In this document: positions 1 through 6,438 of the stretch, piece by piece
Position numbering within the stretch: the first letter of the stretch is position 1
How the letters are laid out: each line of letters starts with the position of its first letter
Source of the DNA: JBBRLA01 sp038231615
GTDB lineage: Bacteria; Myxococcota_A; Polyangia; Palsa-1104; JAEUJZ01
NCBI GenBank assembly: GCA_038231615.1
Contig: JBBRLA010000204.1
Location: 1-12,437 of the forward strand
Direction: 5' to 3'
Length of the DNA stretch: 12,437 nt
Notes under the pieces: generated by a model
What the model was told of the DNA's origin: nothing
Seen by the model: only the letters and a program-made list of their open reading frames with translations
The model's database searches: none
Translations under genes and position numbers: made by a program

Positions 1-250
1 ATGATAAGGCCCCCACGTCGTTGCCGTTGTCCCGAGTGCTTGGCTCGCCCTCGAGGAACAGGTGCCAAGCTCCACACGAGTATCAACCGCCTCGCAGCCG
101 CGTTGGACGAGAAGCATCGTCGCCAGTTCGTCGGCCTGTGTACTGCTCAGCTGGGTCGCGGCGGCATCCAGTGCATGGTCCGTGTCACGGGGTTGGATCG
201 CCTCGGCGCGCCCGCACAGCGAAGGCATCAAGTATAAGCCTGCACGAAGG
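1..250 (+). pseudogene. transposase N-terminal remnant (ISAzo13-like), frame-shifted
   Basis: From about base 73 the first reading frame gives a helical stretch with LDEKHRRQF, then QLGRGGI and VTGLDRL. This pattern (leucine, charged residues, RR-hydrophobic, then GxGG and a short helix-turn-helix) resembles the N-terminus of ISAzo13-type DDE transposases. After about base 200 the expected continuation (a 'hxRGIKExK' type segment) is found only in the next frame, where SEGIKYKPARR is read before a stop at 251-253. The frame change and the lack of any DDE catalytic domain downstream mark it as dead. The left end is cut by the window edge. Family assignment is from memory of the motif pattern, not an alignment, so it stays tentative. 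Confidence 0.35.
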
Positions 251-262
251 TGAAATCTTGAT

Positions 263-631
263 GTGCCCGCCAGTGGGGCGGATGGGGTCGAATATGCGAT
301 GAAGGCACGGGACAGCAAAACCCGGCCAGAGCGAGGACCCCTGGGGCAGAGCGGCAGGTCCGCTCTAATGGCGGTGCTGAACAAACGAACTGCTCCGGCA
401 TTGACCGGGAAAGCAGTGTCAGGGGAGGACAGCACGAAGGGCGGAAGCAAACTGATCGGGATCAAGGGAATGCCGGGCGCAGGCTTAACCGAAGTCGCGA
501 AAGGGAAGGCACCGTCCGAAAGGCCAGCCTTGAAGCCGTACTGGGGAAAACCCGCCGTACGGAATTTTAGGGAGAACAATGGAGACGTCGGCATCACTCG
601 AAGCCCGGTCCGCGCCATCGTCCTACCCGAC
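263..631 (+). mobile_element. possible group II intron remnant (3' part with domain V-like hairpin)
   Basis: Bases 534-567 can fold like a group II intron domain V. CCGTAC (536-541) pairs with GTACGG (557-562), GGG (543-545) pairs with CCC (551-553), and a GAAAA loop closes the stem. The asymmetric bulge and the leading AGC fit the catalytic triad position. Downstream, TAGG (568-571) and ATGG can pair with CCAT and CCTA near 616-625, as a domain VI stem might. The stretch would end in CCTACCCGAC (622-631), compatible with the usual AY 3' end. An open frame runs through the whole region (263-799), but its peptide looks like translated structured RNA rather than a protein. No reverse transcriptase is present, so if it is an intron it is ORF-less or degraded. 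The 5' boundary is not defined. Confidence 0.35.
534..567 (+). ncRNA. domain V-like hairpin
   Basis: This is a 34-base stem-loop: six G-C/A-U pairs at the base, an asymmetric bulge (T542 opposite GCC 554-556), three G-C pairs and a GAAAA loop. Size and layout match the group II catalytic hairpin. It is the main evidence for the surrounding intron call. Confidence 0.35.
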
Positions 632-978
632 AATCTCCTTGCTCGGATCTGGCGAGGACTGAGGGAGGAAAACCTCCACCAGCTACTCTGCCCGAGGCCG
701 ATTGATGGAATGAAGGGCGGAAGGAAAGATGGATGTGGCGGCGAATTGGGTGGTGTGCGTTCGACCGGGAGGGCCTCGGCAGGGCGTGGCGTTCCTTGAG
801 GGGCGCGGGGCGCTTTACCGGGAAATCTTTTTTCGCGATTTTCCTGAATCCCAGGAAATAATCGGCGATAAGGGAATTGTCGAGACGGTGGAGGCGCCGC
901 GGCTGGCCGGAAAGCGGTCCTGTCGGGTGTTCAACGACTCGATTATTTGATTGCACTTTTACTTTCAGGAGAAGACCA
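632..978 (+). other. non-coding leader region upstream of flagellin
   Basis: I see no convincing gene in these 347 bases. Several open frames cross the region on both strands, but none has a ribosome site, a recognisable motif or conserved-looking composition. The last 135 bases hold the candidate flagellin promoter and the flagellin Shine-Dalgarno site. Confidence 0.5.
845..871 (+). promoter_or_regulatory. candidate sigma-28 (FliA) promoter for flagellin
   Basis: TGAATCCC (845-852) and GGCGATAA (864-871) are separated by exactly 11 bases. The enterobacterial FliA consensus is TAAAGTTT-N11-GCCGATAA. The -10 element matches at seven of eight positions and the TAAA core at three of four. It lies about 108 bases upstream of the flagellin start, in the right direction. 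Flagellin genes are the classic sigma-28 targets, which makes the match more believable. It has not been tested against this organism's own consensus. Confidence 0.5.
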
Positions 979-1809
979 ATGTCCATTTCCCTTCGTACCA
1001 ATCTCGCCTCCGTTGACGCCCAGCTTCGCCTGTCCCACACGCAGGACATGGTGAACAAGACCATGTCGCAGCTGGCCTCCGGCCTGCGCATCAGCACGGC
1101 ATCCGATGACCCGGCTGGCATGGGCATCAGCACGCAGTTCGACTCCGAGGTGCGGTCGTATGCCCAGGTGGCGCGCAATACCAACGATGGCATCTCGCTG
1201 CTGCAGACTGCCGACGGGGCACTTGGGCAGATCCACGGCGCCCTCGAACGTATGCGTGAGCTGGCGATGGAGTCGGCCAACGGTACCCTGGCATCAGCAG
1301 ACCGCGTGAACATCCAGACGGAGTTCACCGCGCTGCAGAGCGAGATCACCCGGGTCTCGGCATCGACCAAGTTCGGCAACGTGCAGATCCTGAGCGCGGC
1401 CACGACGATCAACCTGCAGGTTGGCATCAACGCCGCGGCGGGCGTGGACACCATCGGCGTCACCCTGAATAAGGAGGACGCCAAGACACTGTTAGTCGAT
1501 CAGGCGACCATCAACGTTGGCGACACCACCTCGGTCAACACGGCCATCGCCAACATCGACGTAGCCATCGCCTCGATCTCGAACGATCGGGCGAATGTCG
1601 GCGCCCTGCAGAACCGCCTGAGCGTGGCTATGACCAACGATCAGGAGGCCGGCAAGAACCTGGGCACTGCCCTGTCACGGATGCGCGACGTGGATGTGGC
1701 CCAGGCGTCAGGCGACCTAGCGCGCAACCAGGTGCTGCTCCAAGCTGGCACGGCGATCCTGGCCCAGGCGAACCAGGGTCCGCAGTCGGTGCTCTCGCTG
1801 CTGCGCTAG
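979..1809 (+). CDS. fliC: flagellin
   Basis: This encodes a 276-residue flagellin, the subunit of the extracellular flagellar filament. The N-terminal D0/D1 coiled region shows the family hallmarks: SLRTNLASV near the start, SGLRISTASDDPAG, ARNTNDGISLLQTADGAL and ERMRELAMESANGT. The C-terminal D1/D0 half shows LGALQNRL-like, LSRMRDVDVA and the amphipathic end with a final LLR. Between them lies only a small variable segment, so there is essentially no D2/D3 outer domain. This accounts for the length being well below that of enterobacterial flagellins. The start at 979 is fixed by AGGAGA (967-972) six bases upstream; an open frame extends to 877 but lacks a ribosome site. No filament cap, chaperone or hook gene is nearby. 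A candidate sigma-28 promoter precedes it and hairpins follow it. The gene looks intact. Confidence 0.95.
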   Translation: MSISLRTNLASVDAQLRLSHTQDMVNKTMSQLASGLRISTASDDPAGMGISTQFDSEVRSYAQVARNTNDGISLLQTADGALGQIHGALERMRELAMESANGTLASADRVNIQTEFTALQSEITRVSASTKFGNVQILSAATTINLQVGINAAAGVDTIGVTLNKEDAKTLLVDQATINVGDTTSVNTAIANIDVAIASISNDRANVGALQNRLSVAMTNDQEAGKNLGTALSRMRDVDVAQASGDLARNQVLLQAGTAILAQANQGPQSVLSLLR

Positions 1810-1828
1810 TCGGCGGGAGCGGCACCCC

Positions 1829-1868
1829 CTGGTGAGCCGGCGTCGGTGCCCGGCGCCGGACTCACCAG
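1829..1868. terminator. long stem-loop just after flagellin stop
   Basis: CTGGTGAGCCGGCG (1829-1842) pairs with CGCCGG (1854-1859) and CTCACCAG (1861-1868), with only A1860 bulged and an 11-base loop. It begins 19 bases after the flagellin stop. No T-run follows immediately (a weak TTCTTT is about 12 bases on), so it may act as an mRNA 3' stabilising hairpin or a weak terminator. Confidence 0.5.
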
Positions 1869-1887
1869 GACGCGACTGGTTCTTTCC

Positions 1888-1946
1888 TGCCGCCGCGGCA
1901 GATGAGAAAGACGGACGGGCGCCCGGGGGTCTTCACTTTCTTCATC
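1888..1946. repeat. two further inverted repeats in the flagellin 3' region
   Basis: TGCCGC-C-GCGGCA (1888-1900) is a perfect short dyad. Directly after it, GATGAGAAAG (1901-1910) pairs with CTTTCTTCATC (1936-1946) apart from one bulged base, enclosing the self-complementary GGGCGCCC core (1918-1925). They sit between the flagellin hairpin and the strong terminator at 1969. Confidence 0.5.
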
Positions 1947-1968
1947 CGTAAATGTGGATGGCAGTGGT

Positions 1969-2006
1969 CTGTCCGAGACTGTGTCTCGGACAGTTTTGTC
2001 GTTTTT
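1969..2006 (+). terminator. intrinsic terminator
   Basis: CTGTCCGAGAC (1969-1979) and GTCTCGGACAG (1983-1993) form a perfect 11-pair stem around a TGT loop. TTTT follows at once and then GTCGTTTTT. This is a textbook Rho-independent terminator for plus-strand transcription and the best candidate end of the flagellin transcript, about 160 bases after its stop codon. It also insulates the DUF3455 gene downstream. Confidence 0.8.
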
Positions 2007-2142
2007 GCCCCGGGGAGGACGGGAACCCCTTGTGGCGCGGCCCAGACGACGCCCTGGCGGGGTAAAATCAGGGCGGTACCCTGCTGGCATACCGGTTGCT
2101 GTGCCTTCCATCACATCTTGCTACTGGTAAGGGAGACACTCA

Positions 2143-2943
2143 ATGTTCGCACACGATCTTCGCTATGACTCCTCGCTGCTCCTGTCCGCCGCGCTGCCGG
2201 CTTTGCTGGCCGCATGCGGCGGCGTCCCCGAGATCGATTTGGCCGAGGTGGCAGGCAAGACCGCTGCCCTGAGCGATGGACCCCGCGATATCCCCGATGC
2301 ACTGAAAGTGTCGCCTGATGAGAAACTCAAGCTGCAGGTCACCAGCGTCGGCGTACAGATCTACACCTGCACCGCGACGGTGACCTTGGGGGTGACCAGC
2401 TACGCCTATGTCTTTAAGGCCCCGGAGGCGGACCTGCTTAATGACGATGGGCGCTTCGTGGACAATCACTTCCTCGGGCCCACCTGGCAGTACCGGGACG
2501 GCAGCAAGGTCGTCGGCACGGTGAAGGCCAAGGGCGCCGCGTCCGAGCCGGACGCCATTCCGTGGCTGCTGCTTTCGGCGGTGTCCACCGGCGGGCCGGG
2601 CAAGCTGGCGGACGTCACCAGTGTCCAGCGCCTGCACACTTCGGGGGGCGTAACGCCCGCCACCGGCTGCGACGCGGCGCACGTCGGCACGGATGTCCGC
2701 GTTCCCTACAGCGCAGACTTGCTCGGCATGGATGCGCATGCCATTGACGTAGGTGCCGTTGCGGCTGCGCTGGTCGCGGAGCACGTCGGCGCTTTCGTGT
2801 CCCTCGTGGCCCTGGACGATCAATGCATGCGTACCGGAGAGGAAGCGGTCGAAGAGGCGCAGAGTGGCCATGGCGGTCTCTGCCGTGTCGCCTTTTGGGC
2901 GCAGGCCTTCCTGTCCGGGGTCGTCAGCCCTGCCGATGGCTAA
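2143..2943 (+). CDS. DUF3455-domain lipoprotein with a chimeric C-terminus
   Basis: This is a predicted exported lipoprotein of a family of unknown function. It starts with a hydrophobic stretch ending in the lipobox LAAC (cysteine 25). The start is supported by GGGAG (2131-2135) seven bases upstream. Residues about 45-192 carry the DUF3455 pattern: PDALKVSPDEKLKLQ, GVQIYTC, VFKAPEADLL followed by a DDG turn, LGPTWQYRDGSKVVG, DAIPWLLL, VTSVQRLHTSGG, GCDAAHVGTDVRVPYSA. Family members normally end four to six residues after VPYSAD with a short aromatic tail. Here the frame instead runs on for about 75 residues. That tail is the antisense reading of an FHA-domain gene fragment on the other strand, so it is probably an artefact of a rearrangement at about 2715. 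The domain itself is almost complete and could still fold; the tail is unlikely to be functional. Confidence 0.75.
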   Translation: MFAHDLRYDSSLLLSAALPALLAACGGVPEIDLAEVAGKTAALSDGPRDIPDALKVSPDEKLKLQVTSVGVQIYTCTATVTLGVTSYAYVFKAPEADLLNDDGRFVDNHFLGPTWQYRDGSKVVGTVKAKGAASEPDAIPWLLLSAVSTGGPGKLADVTSVQRLHTSGGVTPATGCDAAHVGTDVRVPYSADLLGMDAHAIDVGAVAAALVAEHVGAFVSLVALDDQCMRTGEEAVEEAQSGHGGLCRVAFWAQAFLSGVVSPADG

Positions 2944-3093
2944 TGGGCGGCCGGCATCGGTGGTGGCAAAGGGGTAAATGGCCGGGCTCTCTGCCAGCAG
3001 GTCATCGAAGCATAGGACGCGGATCAGGAGGCGGATGTGCGTCGCCTGGGCGCCGTGCGGCTCCTCTAGGGTGCGGGCTACCTTGGGATGCAT
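2713..3093 (-). pseudogene. 5' fragment of an FHA-domain protein gene
   Basis: Read on the minus strand from an ATG at 3091-3093, about 126 codons give a recognisable forkhead-associated (phosphothreonine-binding) domain. Residues 48-55 are GRPLAIGR (strand 3 Gly-Arg), residues 84-94 are FLSGTHALIVQ (the SRxH motif, with Gly for Arg), and residues 109-120 are RSRNGTYVNGMR (the SxNG motif). The phosphopeptide-contact residues Arg55, Ser86 and Asn112 are kept. The order and the N-terminal RLLIRVL-type strand resemble FHA modules at the front of myxobacterial sigma-54 activators, but no AAA+ or DNA-binding domain follows. The frame runs into antisense of the DUF3455 gene at about 2715. No convincing ribosome site precedes the ATG. 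It is most likely a stranded gene fragment. Confidence 0.6.
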
Positions 3094-3381
3094 GACCGGT
3101 GGGCTGGGGGGACGGGCTGGTCGCTGGTCAGCGGGCAGGGCGAGGCGACGGCGTATAGCCTCTTCGTGCGGGGGCCTGGGGACGCCTTTGCCGTGGTCAG
3201 CACCACGGGAAAGTGGCTTCTTTTGCGCTATGACGGCCGATCCTGGGCGCCGCTTCCGGGCTCTGCACCAGGCCCCGGCAAGCAGCTTGAGTTCTATGCC
3301 CTGTGGGGGCGCGCCGGGGGGAAAGAACTGCTCCTGGCGGGCAAGGCCGGCGAGGTGCTGCGCCACTGGCCGGAGCGGTAA
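3088..3381 (+). pseudogene. 3' fragment of a beta-propeller-type surface protein gene
   Basis: The 97-residue frame reads as two blades of a repeat protein. The first has GTGWSLVSG, SLFVRGPGDAFAVV and WLLLRYDGRSWAPLPG. The second has EFYALWGRAGGKELLLAG and GEVLRHWPER before the stop. The pattern (W-x-P, 'LxxxWGxxxxDxxAVG', 'GxhLRW') is common in large myxobacterial propeller lipoproteins. No signal peptide or earlier blades are present, because the preceding bases belong to the reversed FHA fragment. The frame therefore looks like the surviving C-terminus of a longer gene cut at about 3090. The ATG at 3088 has no ribosome site. Confidence 0.5.
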
Positions 3382-3424
3382 GGGTCAGATGGACTCCCTG
3401 GTGTTGGACTGCCCGAGGAAAGGT

Positions 3425-6385
3425 TCATTCCCTGCGCGGTGGCGTGACCGGGATCTGACGGATGCGCAGGCGCAGCACCTCGTCCAGGGCCCCTCCTAGG
3501 ATGTCCTTGGTCCGCCCGGTCAAATAGCCTGTAGCGTTGTCCTTTATGAGGGGCTGCCCGCCGAATTCGTAGCTGCGCACTAGGGGGTCGTCGGTTGCCG
3601 GGCGGCCGCCCTGGGGGAAGGCGTCCACCGCGTGGAGCAGCCGTCGCGCCAGCATGCGGTTTTCGGCGAGATCCCTTTCGTTCTGCACCGCCAGGACCTG
3701 CCCGTCCGCGCTGTGGCAGAGCACCGCGGAGCGCACCCGCTTCGGTCCCACGGGATCATCCACGGTCAGCTTTAGGGCATAGGCCTGCGCTAGCGTTTCC
3801 CGCGGGGCCAGTTCGGCGTCGCCGTCGAGCTGTACCGGGTACACCTGCACCCGCACGATGATCGACAGGGGCGGACCGTCGGGGCCACCCCGGCGGAGGC
3901 GGAAGCGGTGCTGTCCGGTCTCCCGGCGCAGGTAGCCGAACGCCAGCGGACCGTTCACCACCCCTACGAGCATCGGCGTCTCCAGACCTCCACGCGCCGG
4001 CAGGTAGAGCAGCTCCGAGCGCCGCGGCCCGTTGCCTGCCCAGGCAGCGTACATGTCCCACAGTTGTCGTGCCGCCCGGAGTTCTTCCTCTCCATGTCCT
4101 TCGCGCAGGTGTTCGGTGCTGCCCACCTCGGGGCGGATGCGCAAGATGGCGTCTGCCTCGTCATGATCGCCGTCCAGGCCGAGGTGTCGCAACTCCAGGT
4201 CGGCCTCCTCGATGCGCCCGGCCACCTCGGCGATGGCGTCGATCAACGGCGCTCGCCTTCTGCCGCCGCTCCCGGCGCCCTCCTTCAGGCCCTCGCCCTG
4301 TTGCTGTAATTCGTCCAAGCGCTCGAAAAGGCGCTCCAGCCGTCTGACCTGAAACGAGAGGCGGTTGTAGCGAGCGAACTCCCGGGCTGCCAGTGGGGGG
4401 TCATTCCAGAAGTTGGGCCGCGCATGCTCCTGCGCCATCTGCTCCAGCTCACGCTTTCGGTCCTCCAGTCGATAGTGGGCCGACAGGCTGGTCATGTTCT
4501 CGCGCAGCTCGCTCAGGCGATGCAGCGCCTGCGCCGGGGTCATGCGCAGCTTGCTGTCGTCCCCCTCCAGGCGGACTTCCACCTTGCGCTTGCTCCGTCC
4601 CGGCTGCTCGTCTCCAAAGACCTCCACTTGCACGCCCTTCTGTGGGTCCAGACGCACGCGCAACCGCTCGGTCCTACCATCGCCCGACACCGGCGCCGGC
4701 CGCTCGACCAGGGCCAGCGCCACCAGCACTACCACCCGCCGCTCCAGCGCCCGTCGCAGGCCCCGGGCTCCTTGCTTGCGGTCGACTTCCTCGTGGACGA
4801 TCTTGTCGATCACCTCGTCGTCCACCTCCAACGTCACCCGGCGCCCGCGAATGCCGCGCCGCTCCGAGATGAGCTGCAGCTCGCGCCGCGCCACTTGCCG
4901 CAGGTCGTCGTCGGAGAGCTGGCGGAAATGGACCACCCGGTCCAGGCGGTTCAGAAACTCCGGCCGCAGCACGTCTCGCAGCGCCGCGTCGATCAGCCCC
5001 ACGCGATCGTCCTCCGGCTCCGGCCGCGGCCCGATCTGCCCCCGGCGCAGGTCCGAGCCGAGATTGCTGGTGAGGATCAGGATCGCCGAGGTGAAATCGA
5101 TGACCACCCCTCGTGGGGTCGTCAGGCGCCCGGCGTCGAGCACCTGCAAGAGGAGGTCGGCGATGTTCGGGTGCCCTTTTTCGAACTCATCCAGCAGCAC
5201 CACCTGGAAGGGCTGCTCGATCATGGGGTCGCAGAGCAGCGCTCGCTCGTCCGGCCGGGCGGGATCGCCCACCAGGACCTGGTAGCCGTGGAAGTCGCGG
5301 TACTCCGACATGTCCAGGCGCAAGAGACGATCCGCCGAGCCGAAGAGGAACTTGGCCAACGTCCGCGCCAGCTCGGTCTTACCCACCCCGGTAGGTCCGA
5401 CGAAAAGGAAGCTGGCGATGGGCCGCCGCGGGTCGTTCAGCCCGGCCTTGTACATGGCGATGGCCTCGACCAGGGGGGCGATGGCCTGGTCCTGGCCAAC
5501 GATGTGTTCCTTGAAGAAGCGTTGCGCCTGCTCGCGCTTGAGCGGTTCGTGATCGGAGAGGACGAAGAGGGGCAGGCCGCTGTAGACCGAGAGCACCCGC
5601 TCGACCAGACGTGGCGAGATGGCCTCTTCTTCGCTGCGGCGCAACTTCTCCCGCCGATAGTGCACCACCCGGTCGATGAGGGCGATGCCCTTGCCCGGCT
5701 GCGCCCGATAGGGCTGGAAGCGGTCGGTGACGTCCCGGGCGCGGGTCACCGCCTCCTCACTCCATCGCTCCTCCATCGGCGCCCCCTGGGAGAGCTTTCG
5801 GGCGTGGGCCAGAAGAACAGTCTGAGTTTGATCCTCCGACAGGGGCCGCACGTCGATGCGGGTGAAGCGGTCCACCATGCCCGGGGCGCGTCGCTCCAGG
5901 TTGCGCAGCACCTCGGGCTGGCACTCGCAAAGCAGCACTAGCTCGCCGCGCTCGACCAGGGGGGCCATCGCGTCCCAAATGTTGTCCTCCGAGGTAGTGG
6001 TCCGCCCACCCCCCAGAGAGAGCCAGATGTCGCAGTAGTAGAGCACCCCCTCCGCGGCGCGCACACCATCGAGGATGGCCTGGAGCTGGGCCTGCCACTG
6101 GCCGATGTAGCCCTGCGAGGTGGCGATGATCTGGGCGGTGGTGGCCGAGAAGATGCGCATGCTGCTGCGCAGTTTGTTGTCGGCCAGCATGGCGGCGACC
6201 CGATTCATGATGGCCGTCTTGCCAGCGCCTGGCGGCCCCACAAGGAGTACGCTGCGTCCGGCGCGGAGCAGGGACAGGACCTCCTCTGCCTCCTTGTCGC
6301 GACAGTAGACAGTGGGCAACCGCTCCTCGGCGGCGGCGTCAACCAGATCAACGCAGGTTCGGTGGAAAAAGTCGAAGGTGCTCAA
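3425..6385 (-). CDS. Clp-type double AAA+ ATPase fused to a GGQ-less release factor 2-like domain
   Basis: The product has 986 residues. Residues 23-270 form AAA+ D1 (Walker A GPPGAGKT 50-57). Its Walker B reads VLYYCDI (114-120), with Ile where Clp proteins have the catalytic Glu. Residues 290-560 form D2: Walker A GPTGVGKT 330-337, Walker B VVLLDE 395-400, sensor 1 ILTSN 437-441, arginine-finger region RPEFLNR 474-480, sensor 2 QGARGLRRAL 538-547. The D2 GYVG pore loop is replaced by ARPDERALL (376-384). There is no Clp N-domain and no ClpB middle coil. Residues 620-975 align with RF2: PNFWNDP 657-663, GYLRRETGQHRF 817-828, QNERDLAENR 901-910, VRSYEF...IKDNATG 936-953. At the GGQ loop the sequence is DPVGPKRVRSAV, so the hydrolysis motif is missing; the SPF region reads GGPDGPP. 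The start is TTG at 6383-6385 with a poor ribosome site, 53 bases after the Lon-N gene, which suggests coupled expression. The fusion is an ATP motor likely targeted to ribosomes or another partner; that role is inferred. Confidence 0.85.
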   Translation of the reverse strand: MSTFDFFHRTCVDLVDAAAEERLPTVYCRDKEAEEVLSLLRAGRSVLLVGPPGAGKTAIMNRVAAMLADNKLRSSMRIFSATTAQIIATSQGYIGQWQAQLQAILDGVRAAEGVLYYCDIWLSLGGGRTTTSEDNIWDAMAPLVERGELVLLCECQPEVLRNLERRAPGMVDRFTRIDVRPLSEDQTQTVLLAHARKLSQGAPMEERWSEEAVTRARDVTDRFQPYRAQPGKGIALIDRVVHYRREKLRRSEEEAISPRLVERVLSVYSGLPLFVLSDHEPLKREQAQRFFKEHIVGQDQAIAPLVEAIAMYKAGLNDPRRPIASFLFVGPTGVGKTELARTLAKFLFGSADRLLRLDMSEYRDFHGYQVLVGDPARPDERALLCDPMIEQPFQVVLLDEFEKGHPNIADLLLQVLDAGRLTTPRGVVIDFTSAILILTSNLGSDLRRGQIGPRPEPEDDRVGLIDAALRDVLRPEFLNRLDRVVHFRQLSDDDLRQVARRELQLISERRGIRGRRVTLEVDDEVIDKIVHEEVDRKQGARGLRRALERRVVVLVALALVERPAPVSGDGRTERLRVRLDPQKGVQVEVFGDEQPGRSKRKVEVRLEGDDSKLRMTPAQALHRLSELRENMTSLSAHYRLEDRKRELEQMAQEHARPNFWNDPPLAAREFARYNRLSFQVRRLERLFERLDELQQQGEGLKEGAGSGGRRRAPLIDAIAEVAGRIEEADLELRHLGLDGDHDEADAILRIRPEVGSTEHLREGHGEEELRAARQLWDMYAAWAGNGPRRSELLYLPARGGLETPMLVGVVNGPLAFGYLRRETGQHRFRLRRGGPDGPPLSIIVRVQVYPVQLDGDAELAPRETLAQAYALKLTVDDPVGPKRVRSAVLCHSADGQVLAVQNERDLAENRMLARRLLHAVDAFPQGGRPATDDPLVRSYEFGGQPLIKDNATGYLTGRTKDILGGALDEVLRLRIRQIPVTPPRRE

Positions 6386-6438
6386 GGAAGATCGAGTGTA
6401 GCAGCGGAGCGGCTCGGGTGGCGGGGGATCTCTCGGCT

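Noticed and set aside
877..978. An upstream extension of the flagellin frame
   Set aside because: The extra 34 residues are Arg-rich, unlike flagellin N-termini, and a good Shine-Dalgarno site precedes the ATG at 979.
594..1484. A 296-codon minus-strand open frame across the flagellin 5' half
   Set aside because: It is antisense to the clear flagellin coding sequence and lacks motifs and a ribosome site.
2140..3366. A 408-codon minus-strand open frame covering the mosaic region
   Set aside because: Only the part between about 3093 and 2713 looks like protein (FHA). The ends are antisense to the propeller fragment and to the DUF3455 gene, so the whole frame was not called as one gene.
3545..3565. 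A GGQ tripeptide (residues 942-944) in the RF2-like domain of the fusion protein
   Set aside because: It lies in the late RSYxF...IKDxxTG segment, not in the domain 3 loop where RF2 carries its catalytic GGQ; the true loop position reads DPVGPKRVRS. The tripeptide is coincidental.
4424..5941. A 505-codon open frame on the plus strand opposite the Clp-RF2 gene
   Set aside because: It is a shadow of a high-GC gene: the minus-strand frame has complete AAA+ and RF2 motifs, while this one is His/Gln/Leu/Val-rich with no recognisable domain or ribosome site.
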